This document shows positions 1-5,524 of a stretch of DNA of 6,861 nt, piece after piece. The stretch is from Pseudomonadota bacterium. GTDB taxonomy: Bacteria; Pseudomonadota; Alphaproteobacteria; Rhodospirillales; Casp-alpha2. The stretch's first letter is position 1. The number at the start of each line of letters is the position of its first letter. The stretch spans positions 1 to 6,861 of the forward strand of contig JAQBZY010000072.1 of assembly GCA_027620395.1 (NCBI GenBank). Reading direction: 5' to 3'. The notes under the pieces were generated by a model. That model had not been told where the DNA came from. It saw only the letters and a program-made list of their open reading frames with translations, and made no database searches. Position numbers and translations under genes: made by a program.

Positions 1-54
1 ATTAGAGCATCGGTGTCTGGCATCCGCCATGGGCACATGCTGAGACAGGAGGAA

Positions 55-131
55 TGGTCGGGGAGACAGGATTTGAACCTGCGACCACACGGCCCCCAGC
101 CGTGTGCTCTACCAGACTGAGCTACTCCCCG
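55..131 (-). tRNA. tRNA-Pro (anticodon GGG)
   Basis: Read on the minus strand this folds into a complete 77-nt cloverleaf. The acceptor stem is CGGGGAG/CTCCCCG, followed by discriminator A and an encoded CCA. The D-arm closes with GCTC/GAGC, the anticodon stem is CACGG/CCGTG around loop CTGGGGG, and the T-arm is GCAGG/CCTGT around TTCAAAT. Positions 34-36 are GGG, so it decodes CCC (and possibly CCU) proline codons. The C1-G72 first pair is the usual identity feature of bacterial tRNA-Pro. CCA is encoded at 55-57. It lies downstream of the MerR gene on the same strand but has its own promoter-like sequence. Confidence 0.97.
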
Positions 132-141
132 ATGCCGGCGG

Positions 142-170
142 ACTATAGTCGCGGGCCCTCGCATCGGCAA
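142..170 (-). promoter_or_regulatory. Candidate sigma70 promoter for tRNA-Pro
   Basis: On the minus strand TTGCCG (165-170) and TATAGT (142-147) are separated by exactly 17 bases. This predicts a start around 134-136, only a few bases before the mature tRNA 5' end at 131. The -10 lies inside a perfect 10-base palindrome, GACTATAGTC (141-150). The match is 4/6 at -35 and 5/6 at -10, and the position is right for a tRNA gene. No transcript evidence is available. Confidence 0.55.
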
Positions 171-206
171 CAAAAACGCGGCTCTAGGACGGGTATTCCG
201 TGATTG

Positions 207-650
207 TCAGCCGGCGCCGGTCAGTTCGGCGCGAAGGGCCTTGAGATCGTCGAGGACCGCTTGCATTTCGCCACGCCACGCGGCGGATGAAACCGTCACC
301 GGCCGCGGCGCCCTGAGCGGTGTTTCCGGGATTTCTTCCGCCGCGTCGCCGCCGATGAAATTCCTGAGGCTGCCACATTGGCGCATCAGTTTCTGCACGC
401 CCTTGATGGTATAGCCATCCTCGTACAAAAGCCCCCGGATACGCTTTAATAGCTGCACATCGTCGGCGCGGTAATATCGCCGGCCGCCGCCGCGCTTCAT
501 TGGCTTCAATTGCGGAAATTTTTGCTCCCAGAACCGCAGCACGTGCTGCGGCAGGTCCAAATCGGTAGCGACTTCGCTGATGGTTCGAAATGCGTCGGGC
601 GACTTCAGGGCTCTATTCGCGTCGCCGCCAAGGACAGATCCGTCGGACAT
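207..650 (-). CDS. MerR-family transcriptional regulator
   Basis: A 147-residue protein with an N-terminal MerR-type winged helix-turn-helix at about residues 21-92. It shows the family pattern [20 protein letters not shown], then a basic wing rich in Gly and Arg ending in RRYYRADDV, then a helix with [15 protein letters not shown]. Residues about 100-120 are a Pro/Ala-rich linker. Residues about 126-142 form a short helix with coiled-coil character that may dimerise. No cysteine-rich metal site or large effector-binding domain is present, so the inducer is unknown. The ATG at 650 lies 9 bases beyond the ihfA stop, so the two are probably co-transcribed. A MerR-like gene next to ihfA is a recurrent alphaproteobacterial arrangement. 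The ribosome-binding site is weak, which would fit translation coupled to ihfA. Confidence 0.9.
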   Translation of the reverse strand: MSDGSVLGGDANRALKSPDAFRTISEVATDLDLPQHVLRFWEQKFPQLKPMKRGGGRRYYRADDVQLLKRIRGLLYEDGYTIKGVQKLMRQCGSLRNFIGGDAAEEIPETPLRAPRPVTVSSAAWRGEMQAVLDDLKALRAELTGAG

Positions 651-659
651 TTGCCGCGG

Positions 660-986
660 CTACTCGTCCGTCGCCACATCCGACGGCGCACCCGAGCTGC
701 CGTTGATCGAGTTCTTCAAGACCTGCGAAGGCCGGAACACCAAAACCTTGCGTGGCAGAATTGGCACTTCATCGCCGGTCTTCGGATTGCGACCGATGCG
801 TTGGCCCTTCTGGCGGACCGAGAAACTGCCGAACGAAGAAACCTTCACGGTTTCGCCACGGACCAGTGCTTCGACCATATTGTCGAGGACTGATTCCAGA
901 AGCGCCGCGCATTCGTTGCGGGAGAGTCCGACTTCCTGATAGACAGCCTCGCCGAGATCGGCGCGGGTCACAGTTTTACCAGTCAT
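660..986 (-). CDS. ihfA: Integration host factor subunit alpha
   Basis: A 108-residue HU/IHF-family nucleoid protein that should pair with IHF-beta to bind and sharply bend DNA in replication, recombination and promoter architecture. The N-terminal helices (residues about 6-45) form the dimer body. The beta-arm carries GRNPKTG at 65-71, where Pro68 corresponds to the DNA-intercalating proline. The end of the fold contains [11 protein letters not shown] (81-91). The pattern [11 protein letters not shown] with FRPSQ favours the alpha subunit over HU. I chose ATG 986 because a strong GGGGAG (992-997) lies 5 bases upstream. An in-frame GTG at 992 would start inside that ribosome-binding site. The C-terminal tail after residue 96 is acidic and slightly longer than in E. 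coli. It sits between fabH and the MerR gene. Confidence 0.95.
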   Translation of the reverse strand: MTGKTVTRADLGEAVYQEVGLSRNECAALLESVLDNMVEALVRGETVKVSSFGSFSVRQKGQRIGRNPKTGDEVPILPRKVLVFRPSQVLKNSINGSSGAPSDVATDE

Positions 987-1025
987 GAGCACTCCCCGTT
1001 AAACGGCCGAACGAACCAACGACAG

Positions 1026-1054
1026 AGCCTATCGCGGGTCAGGAAAACCGTCAA
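1026..1054 (-). promoter_or_regulatory. Candidate promoter for ihfA-merR
   Basis: The 100-bp gap between fabH and ihfA contains, on the minus strand, TTGACG (1049-1054) and TAGGCT (1026-1031) with a 17-base spacer. The -35 matches the sigma70 consensus at 5/6 and the -10 at only 3/6. Predicted initiation near 1019 would leave a leader of about 33 bases containing the strong ihfA Shine-Dalgarno. The stretch just upstream (about 1050-1086) is unusually AT-rich for this genome. This would allow ihfA and the MerR gene to be expressed apart from plsX-fabH. Confidence 0.35.
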
Positions 1055-1086
1055 TATCAAAGGGATAAAACAAAAGAAGCGGAAAA

Positions 1087-2094
1087 CTACCAACGAACCA
1101 GTGACGCACCCCAGGTCAGCCCGCCGCCCATCGCTTCCAAAAGCAACAGATCGCCGCGCTTGACCCGCCCGTCCTTGACCGCGGTATCGAGCGCCAGCGG
1201 GATCGATGCCGCCGAGGTATTGGCGTGCGTTTCGACCGTCAGCACCACCCGCTCCGCCGGCATGTCTAGTTTCTTCGCCGTGCTGTCGATGATCCGTTTG
1301 TTGGCCTGATGCGGCACCAGCCAATCGATGTCGCTACGCGCCAGTCCGTTGGCATCGAGTGCTTCATCGACGACGGCGGCCAAGTTATTGACCGCGTGGC
1401 GGAACACTTCCCTGCCGTTCATGCGGACATGGCCGACGGTCTGCGTTGTCGAGGGACCACCATCGACGTACAGCAAACCGTATAAGTTCCCATCGGAGTG
1501 AATGTGCGTCGACAGAATGCCGCGCCCGATATTGTGCCCCGACCCGTTGCCGCCGGGCTGCTCGTCATCGTCCTCGCCGCGTCCCTTGAGCACGACCGCA
1601 CCGGCGCCATCACCGAACAGCACGCAGGTCGTCCGGTCCTCCCAATCGAGGATTCTCGAGAACGTCTCGGCGCCGATGACCAGGGCTGTCTTGGTCTGGC
1701 CGCACTTGATGAAATTGTCGGCGACGGCGAGACCGTAAATGAACCCCGAGCACACGGCCTGAACGTCGAAGGCAGCACCGTTGGCCATGCCGATGCGGCT
1801 TTGCACCTTGGTCGCGGTCGCCGGAAATGTGTTGTCGGGAGTCGTCGTGGCGACAATCAAAAGATCGATCTCGGCCGGGTCGATGTCGGCGTGCTGGACC
1901 GCCTTCTGAGCCGCATTGAGGGCTAGATCCGAGGTGAACTCACCCTCGGCCGCGATATGCCGTTGGCGAATGCCGCTGCGGCTGGTGATCCATTCGTCGG
2001 TGGTGTCGATCCGTTTCGCGAGTTCTTCGTTGCTGACGATTCGTTCAGGCAGGTAGGAACCGCAACCGACGATTTCCGAGCGAATATTCTTCAT
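1087..2094 (-). CDS. fabH: Beta-ketoacyl-ACP synthase III (KAS III)
   Basis: A 335-residue thiolase-fold enzyme that starts type II fatty-acid synthesis by condensing an acyl-CoA (usually acetyl-CoA) with malonyl-ACP to give acetoacetyl-ACP. The Cys-His-Asn triad is visible: Cys115 in VQAVCSGF, His262 in VPHQANKRI and Asn292 in [10 protein letters not shown]. The N-terminal signature [14 protein letters not shown] (33-46) and the C-terminal glycine-rich [13 protein letters not shown] also fit KAS III. An acidic, glycine-rich loop at about residues 171-190 is longer than the matching part of E. coli FabH. The ATG follows the plsX stop by a single base (TGA-G-ATG) and has only a weak ribosome-binding site. 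Translational coupling to plsX is therefore likely. Length is slightly above the usual 317-325 residues. Confidence 0.97.
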   Translation of the reverse strand: MKNIRSEIVGCGSYLPERIVSNEELAKRIDTTDEWITSRSGIRQRHIAAEGEFTSDLALNAAQKAVQHADIDPAEIDLLIVATTTPDNTFPATATKVQSRIGMANGAAFDVQAVCSGFIYGLAVADNFIKCGQTKTALVIGAETFSRILDWEDRTTCVLFGDGAGAVVLKGRGEDDDEQPGGNGSGHNIGRGILSTHIHSDGNLYGLLYVDGGPSTTQTVGHVRMNGREVFRHAVNNLAAVVDEALDANGLARSDIDWLVPHQANKRIIDSTAKKLDMPAERVVLTVETHANTSAASIPLALDTAVKDGRVKRGDLLLLEAMGGGLTWGASLVRW

Positions 2095-2095
2095 C

Positions 2096-3163
2096 TCACG
2101 TTGCCGTGGCTACCGCTTCGACGGCGCTTTCCTGGCGTGCCCGCTCGAGGGCGAAAAGCTTCGCGCAGTCTTCCTTGATCCCCTCGTTGAAATTGTTACG
2201 GATCAGGCTGACGGCGACGGCGATGGCGTTCTGAAATCCGAGCCCGTCGGTGCTGCCGTGGCTTTTGACGCAAATACCGTTGAGGCCGACGAACATGGCG
2301 CCGTTGTAGCGCCGGGGATCGACTTTGTCCTTGAACTTCATCAATGCCGGCTTGGCCAGCCAGGCGCCGATTTTCGCCCGCCAAGTCGAGGTCAGGGCTT
2401 CGCGCAGGTAAAAACCGAACAGCCGGGCCATGCCCTCGGTAGTTTTCAGCGAGACATTGCCGGTGAAGCCGTCGGTGACCACGACATCGACGGTGCCCTT
2501 GCCGATGTCGTCACCTTCGACGAAGCCGTAGAACTTGATCGGCAGATCGGTCGATTGCAAAATTTGGGCGGCGTCGCGGACTGCCTGGTTGCCTTTGAGA
2601 TCCTCTGAACCGACGTTCAACAGCCCGACCGAGGGATTCTCGCGGCCGAGAACGTTGCGGGCGTACACCTCGCCCATTACCGCGAACTGCACCAAATTGG
2701 CGCCGTTGCAATCGACATTGGCACCGAGATCGAGCATCACGCAGGTATTGCGGATGGTCGGAAAATAAGTGGCGATGGCTGGACGATCGATGCCGGGAAG
2801 AGTCTTGAGGACGAATTTCGCCATCGCCATCAGCGCCCCGGTGTTGCCGGCCGACACGATGCCGTGTGCCTCGCCGTCGCCGACCGCGTTGATGGCCAGA
2901 CGCATGCTCGAATTCCGGCCCGAGCGGAGCGCCACGCCCGGCTTCTCGCCGCTGCCGACGACATCCGGCGTATGGCGGACCTCGGAGGCGTCCTTGGCGG
3001 CCGGCAGCCTGGCAAGCAAGGCGTTGATGCGGACTTCGTCGCCGAACAGCAGGAACCGCAATGTCGGATCAAGACGCGCTTGCGCATCGACGCCCTCGAC
3101 AATTATGTCCGGCGCGTTATCGCCGCCCATGGCGTCAATCGATATGACGATGCGATCCGTCAC
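2096..3163 (-). CDS. plsX: Phosphate acyltransferase PlsX
   Basis: A 355-residue peripheral-membrane enzyme that converts long-chain acyl-ACP and phosphate to acyl-phosphate. Acyl-phosphate is the donor used by PlsY to make lysophosphatidic acid. The family signature DAMGGDNAP is at 10-18. Other conserved blocks are [17 protein letters not shown] (71-87), [15 protein letters not shown] (101-115), [10 protein letters not shown] (144-153), LLNVGSED (181-188) and [16 protein letters not shown] (231-246). Length is normal for the family. The start is GTG at 3163, since the first in-frame ATG is inside the DAMGG motif and no earlier start keeps the motif near the N-terminus. GGAGGA (3167-3172) stands just upstream. 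It precedes fabH by one base and follows rpmF with a 79-bp gap. Confidence 0.97.
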   Translation of the reverse strand: MTDRIVISIDAMGGDNAPDIIVEGVDAQARLDPTLRFLLFGDEVRINALLARLPAAKDASEVRHTPDVVGSGEKPGVALRSGRNSSMRLAINAVGDGEAHGIVSAGNTGALMAMAKFVLKTLPGIDRPAIATYFPTIRNTCVMLDLGANVDCNGANLVQFAVMGEVYARNVLGRENPSVGLLNVGSEDLKGNQAVRDAAQILQSTDLPIKFYGFVEGDDIGKGTVDVVVTDGFTGNVSLKTTEGMARLFGFYLREALTSTWRAKIGAWLAKPALMKFKDKVDPRRYNGAMFVGLNGICVKSHGSTDGLGFQNAIAVAVSLIRNNFNEGIKEDCAKLFALERARQESAVEAVATAT

Positions 3164-3208
3164 GGCTCCTCCGCGAAGTGTTCGGCGGTGTTCCCCGAGG
3201 GAATGGCT

Positions 3209-3237
3209 ATCATACGGGCCGACGCACCCGGTTGAAA
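3209..3237 (-). promoter_or_regulatory. Candidate promoter for plsX-fabH
   Basis: In the rpmF-plsX gap the minus strand carries TATGAT (3209-3214), a 5/6 match to the -10, preceded 17 bases upstream by TTTCAA (3232-3237), a weak 3/6 -35. Initiation near 3202 would give a leader of about 38 bases. A perfect 5-bp hairpin, TTCCC-TCG-GGGAA (3191-3203), would then stand at or close to the 5' end of the transcript. The hairpin has no U-run, so it is not a terminator. Confidence 0.3.
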
Positions 3238-3242
3238 GAAGC

Positions 3243-3428
3243 TTAGGTGCGATCGTTTACGGCCGCAACTTCGCGGTCCTTGTAGTGGCCGCAAGCCGTG
3301 CAGACGTGATGCGGGCGGGTCATTTCACCGCATTTCGAGCACTCGACGACGTTGACGGCGCGTAGGGAATCGTGGGCACGGCGCATATTGCGCTTCGATT
3401 TCGATGTTTTCTTTTTAGGAACGGCCAT
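3243..3428 (-). CDS. rpmF: 50S ribosomal protein L32
   Basis: A 61-residue basic protein of the large ribosomal subunit. The canonical N-terminus [20 protein letters not shown] is intact. It is followed by a four-cysteine zinc ribbon: Cys30 and Cys33 in ECSKC, Cys43 and Cys46 in CTACG. This is therefore the zinc-binding (C+) form of L32. The start is ATG 3428, since the conserved MAVPKKK begins there, with GAGGG (3437-3441) 8 bases upstream; the longer open frame from 3488 is not needed. It lies between the DUF177 gene and plsX, the order found in many bacteria. The gap to the upstream gene is 111 bp and contains a GC-rich hairpin. Confidence 0.97.
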   Translation of the reverse strand: MAVPKKKTSKSKRNMRRAHDSLRAVNVVECSKCGEMTRPHHVCTACGHYKDREVAAVNDRT

Positions 3429-3451
3429 GCTGCAAACCCTCGTAAACTGCC

Positions 3452-3464
3452 CCCTCCGCGAGGG
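3452..3464 (-). promoter_or_regulatory. Hairpin in the rpmF leader
   Basis: Just upstream of the rpmF ribosome-binding site the sequence forms a perfect inverted repeat, CCCTC-CGC-GAGGG on the plus strand (5 bp stem, 3-base loop). It has no U-run, so it is not a classical terminator. It could be an RNA-processing or translation-control element in the leader, or chance in GC-rich DNA. I see no convincing promoter in the remainder of the gap (3429-3539). Confidence 0.25.
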
Positions 3465-3539
3465 CGCGCTTAAGTAAACGATATTCACCGACCCCGCAAG
3501 GTCCGATGCTGGAATTTTAAGGGGAACCGGGTTTTCCGC

Positions 3540-4109
3540 CTATTTATCTGATTCCATTTTCTTTTTGAGCTCTGCAAGGGCCGCGAACGGGCTTGCCGGT
3601 GACTCCGGCTGGGCCGGCGATCCCCGTTTTTTGGGCGGATCGACGTTGATTTCGACGTACGGCAGACCTGGGGTTCTGGGATAGGGATCGACGCTGAGCG
3701 CCAGTTCCTCGACCGCAATCTCGCCGATATCGAGAGTGTCGGTTTCCAGCGGCTCCGGCAGTTCCAAGGCGGCGTCGGTCGCCTCGTCCTCGTCGTCGGC
3801 CGCATCCGGCTCGAGCGGTGCCGTCGTGAATCGGCGGTACACGGTCATTTCGAGGTGATTGCTGAGCGGATCGCCGGTCACCACGCAGGTTTGTCTGACG
3901 TCGGCATTCAAGGTCCCTTCGAGCTGGTACTCACGCCCAGGTGTTGGCACCAGGGTCAGGGAGCCCGAAAAGGGGTCGAGCTCATCGATGTTCAATCGGT
4001 CGGCGATGGCGCGCCGTTCCAAGGTGCTCGGCCGGATGTCGTAGCGGCGTCCGTCCTTCGGCAAGGATTCGATGACAACCAGGATCGAATATTCGGGCGG
4101 TTGGGTCAT
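3540..4109 (-). CDS. yceD: YceD/DUF177 family protein (23S rRNA accumulation)
   Basis: A 189-residue soluble protein of the DUF177/YceD family. The bacterial and plant members are needed for normal 23S rRNA accumulation, which fits its place beside rpmF. Visible family features are ADVRQTCVVTGDPL (69-82), containing a single conserved-type cysteine, the core block DIGEIAVEELALSVDPYPR (127-145), and the C-terminal PFAALAELKKK (174-184). An acidic stretch at about 98-125 (DAADDEDEATDA...) separates the halves, as is common in this family. The ATG overlaps the stop of the restored upstream chaperone frame as ATGA (4106-4109), suggesting translational coupling. rpmF follows after 111 bp. The family assignment is firm; the exact molecular role is less so. 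Confidence 0.88.
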   Translation of the reverse strand: MTQPPEYSILVVIESLPKDGRRYDIRPSTLERRAIADRLNIDELDPFSGSLTLVPTPGREYQLEGTLNADVRQTCVVTGDPLSNHLEMTVYRRFTTAPLEPDAADDEDEATDAALELPEPLETDTLDIGEIAVEELALSVDPYPRTPGLPYVEINVDPPKKRGSPAQPESPASPFAALAELKKKMESDK

Positions 4110-4674
4110 GGCGTTGGCTCTCGATCAAAATTCACGCCGGCATCGTCTGGGCCGGCAAAATGGATGGCGCCATCGCGGAGCGTCTGGTCTGGTACCGCAG
4201 CTAGGCGCGCCCATTGCCAGCGGACATAGTTGGCGGCGGCGACGGCGACCGACGGCGCTGTTTTCGGGCCGGCCAGCGCGTTCCTGGCCAGCGCATCCTC
4301 GAGCGCCGGTGCCGGCTGCTCAAGGCCCTGTGTTCGTAAGCCGCCAACCGGCCGTAGAAGCCAGCGGCCAATTTCTTGACTTTCCTGCCGACAGCCATGT
4401 CGCCGACTCCGAGTTCGCGGAGGTTGTCGTCGATGTCGGCGAACATCAGATCGAAATAGGTTTGCGCTAGATTAGCCGCCGGGATCGCCTTGAGGCGGCG
4501 CAACGCCAGGAAAGCGTGCACGGCCAGCATCTCGAAACGGCCTTCCGGCGTATCCTCGACGCCCCAGGTGATGAAAAAATATGGATTACGCGAGGCTCGG
4601 ATCGTCGCCTCGTAAAGCGCCCTGGCCGGGATCAGGTCGGGATTGCGGCGGAACACGCGCTGGAGATTGAACAA
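4106..4674 (-). pseudogene. Ubiquinol-cytochrome c chaperone (CBP3-like), frameshifted
   Basis: The first part of the reading frame matches the ubiquinol-cytochrome c chaperone family, which assists assembly of the cytochrome bc1 complex. It shows ALYEATIRASRNPYFF, then GRFEMLAVHAFLALRRLK, then MFADIDDNLRELGVGDMAVG and FYGRLAAYE. After that the frame turns into an Arg/Ser/Pro-rich tail unlike the family and stops at 4201. Moving to the alternative frame near 4321-4335 gives a sensible continuation (LEQPAPALEDALARNALAG, then VAVAAANYVRWQWARL). That continuation ends with TGA at 4106-4108, overlapping the DUF177 start as ATGA. One missing base, or a duplicated CA dinucleotide (4329-4332), would explain the break. 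The start is uncertain: TTG 4674 suits the family's usual N-terminus, while ATG 4746 and GTG 4656 are alternatives. It may be a real mutation or a sequencing error. Confidence 0.8.
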
Positions 4675-4680
4675 GGTCCG

Positions 4681-4709
4681 ATTTTCCAATACTTTCGGCA
4701 ATTTGACAA
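4681..4709 (-). promoter_or_regulatory. Candidate promoter for the chaperone operon
   Basis: On the minus strand TTGTCA (4704-4709) and GAAAAT (4681-4686) are 17 bases apart, matching the consensus at 5/6 and 4/6. They lie in a locally AT-rich patch. Initiation would fall near 4674, almost on the proposed TTG start, which would imply a leaderless message or a start farther in. The -35 overlaps that of the opposing bamE promoter. Confidence 0.3.
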
Positions 4710-4731
4710 CCCCAACCGAGAGGGGCACATT
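4703..4731 (+). promoter_or_regulatory. Candidate promoter for bamE
   Basis: A perfect -35 hexamer TTGACA (4703-4708) is followed after 17 bases by CACATT (4726-4731), a weak -10 with 3/6 matches. The predicted start near 4738 would give a leader of about 55 bases before bamE. The position, upstream of a divergently transcribed gene in an AT-rich patch, supports it. The poor -10 limits confidence. Confidence 0.35.
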
Positions 4732-4793
4732 CGACGGTGATGGCATCGGCGCCCGCGCGCGGGCCGCGGCGCCCCCCAAGAGGCAGATTTAGG

Positions 4794-5273
4794 ATGCGGA
4801 TGCCCCTTCGAACAAGGTTTTTCGTGACCACACTGGCGATAGCCTTGGCATTGGGCCAGTCGGCTTGTTCGCCTAGGGTCGCCACCCGTGGCGCCACGCC
4901 CGACGCCGACAAGATCGCCGAGATCAAGGCCGGCGTTTCCAGCCGCGCCGATGTTGAACGCCTGATCGGCTCGCCGTCCAGCATTAACGCCTTCGGCGAA
5001 GAAACTTGGATGTACATCGGTGAGACAACGGAAACCCTCGCCTTCTTCGAACCCAAGGTCAGCGAACGGCAAGTCCTCAGCATTGCGTTCGACGACAATG
5101 GATTGGTGAAGCAAGTCTCGGCGCACGGCTTGGACATCGCCAGAGACATTGAACCGGTCGGTCGCCAGACGCCGACCGTCGGCAAGAAGATGACGGTGAT
5201 CGAGCAGATCGTCGGTAACTTGAACCGCTACAAATCGCTCGGTACCAAGAACAAACCAGCACCGCAGCAATAA
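4794..5273 (+). CDS. bamE: Outer membrane protein assembly factor BamE (SmpA/OmlA lipoprotein)
   Basis: A 159-residue lipoprotein expected in the inner leaflet of the outer membrane, where BamE stabilises the BAM complex that inserts beta-barrel proteins. The N-terminus has basic residues (RMPLRTR), a hydrophobic segment (about 9-21) and Cys25 in a somewhat degenerate lipobox (GQSAC). The SmpA/OmlA fold is seen in IAEIKAGVSSRADVERLIGS (41-60), then EETWMYIGETTE (69-80) and VLSIAFDDNGLVKQV (94-108). These match the family's helix, glycine/proline turn and W-x-Y strand pattern. A Pro/Lys/Gln-rich tail follows, longer than in the 113-residue E. coli protein. ATG 4794 and ATG 4800 are both possible. 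AGAGG (4779-4783) would serve the first, and AGGA (4791-4794) the second. A longer upstream frame exists but would bury the signal peptide. Confidence 0.9.
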   Translation: MRMPLRTRFFVTTLAIALALGQSACSPRVATRGATPDADKIAEIKAGVSSRADVERLIGSPSSINAFGEETWMYIGETTETLAFFEPKVSERQVLSIAFDDNGLVKQVSAHGLDIARDIEPVGRQTPTVGKKMTVIEQIVGNLNRYKSLGTKNKPAPQQ

Positions 5274-5310
5274 GGCGATTAAAAAGCCGGATTGCTAGCA
5301 AGGAAAATGG

Positions 5311-5333
5311 CCCCGGACGACATCGGGGATTTT
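5311..5333 (+). terminator. bamE: Weak candidate terminator after bamE
   Basis: CCCCG (5311-5315) pairs with CGGGG (5324-5328) across an 8-base loop and is followed by ATTTT. The stem is only 5 bp and the T-run is short, so efficiency would be modest. It lies 38 bases after the bamE stop, a suitable position. Confidence 0.3.
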
Positions 5334-5347
5334 CACGTTTTCATCGT

Positions 5348-5365
5348 CCCATTCGGCCGAATTGG
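5348..5365. repeat. Imperfect 18-bp palindrome
   Basis: CCcATTCGGCCGAATtGG has a perfect 12-base core (ATTCGGCCGAAT, 5351-5362), one mismatched pair, then two more matching pairs. It is about 100 bp upstream of the aminotransferase promoter. It may bind a dimeric regulator or form a transcript hairpin. No known operator is recognised. Confidence 0.4.
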
Positions 5366-5460
5366 CGGTGCCTTGATGCCTATTTCAGGAAATCGGGGCC
5401 GTCGGATGACCGCACGGCGAAATCCCTTCCAACGGCGGTTGGGCTCGCTTAGGATTGGCT

Positions 5461-5488
5461 TCGACACGGACGCCATCTAGGATATATT
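5461..5488 (+). promoter_or_regulatory. Sigma70-type promoter for the aminotransferase gene
   Basis: TCGACA (5461-5466) and TATATT (5483-5488) are spaced by 16 bases, and each matches the consensus at 5/6. Predicted initiation is near 5495, about 30 bases before the ATG. The leader would contain a short dyad, ACAC-CCAA-GTGT (5501-5512), immediately before the AGGA ribosome-binding site (5514-5517). The dyad could be an operator half-site pair or a small hairpin affecting translation. Confidence 0.5.
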
Positions 5489-5524
5489 ACCCCCCGTCTA
5501 ACACCCAAGTGTCAGGATCGAACC

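Larger units (their letters stand above)
5274..5524. other. Intergenic region with small palindromes
   Basis: I find no convincing gene in this stretch between bamE and the aminotransferase. It holds a perfect 10-base palindrome TTGCTAGCAA (5292-5301), a possible terminator (5311-5333), an imperfect 18-base palindrome centred on ATTCGGCCGAAT (5348-5365), and a short hairpin CCAAC-GGCG-GTTGG (5429-5442). The promoter of the next gene is at 5461-5488. A 62-codon open frame from 5292 lacks a good start and protein-like composition. Confidence 0.6.

Noticed and set aside
42..71. 9-base direct repeat GAGACAGGA (42-50 and 63-71), one copy in the tRNA 3' half, considered as an integration attachment scar
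   Set aside because: It is too short, only 21 bp apart, and no integrase or mobile DNA is visible. Chance or local slippage is sufficient.
1047..1089. T-rich minus-strand stretch after fabH, considered as a terminator
   Set aside because: No stem-loop precedes the T-rich runs, so it lacks the structure of an intrinsic terminator.
2769..3365. 198-codon plus-strand frame spanning plsX, the gap and part of rpmF
   Set aside because: It is antisense to two firmly identified genes and has no recognisable domain or ribosome-binding site.
3243..3488. Longer L32 frame beginning at 3488
   Set aside because: The conserved MAVPKKK N-terminus begins at 3428 with a properly spaced GAGGG. The extra 20 residues are leader DNA containing the hairpin.
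4586..5270. Two long overlapping minus-strand frames antisense to bamE
   Set aside because: bamE has a signal peptide, lipobox cysteine and SmpA/OmlA motifs on the plus strand. The antisense frames share no family features.
5292..5480. 62-codon plus-strand frame in the intergenic region
   Set aside because: It starts with a non-ATG codon, lacks a good ribosome-binding site, and runs into the promoter of the next gene.
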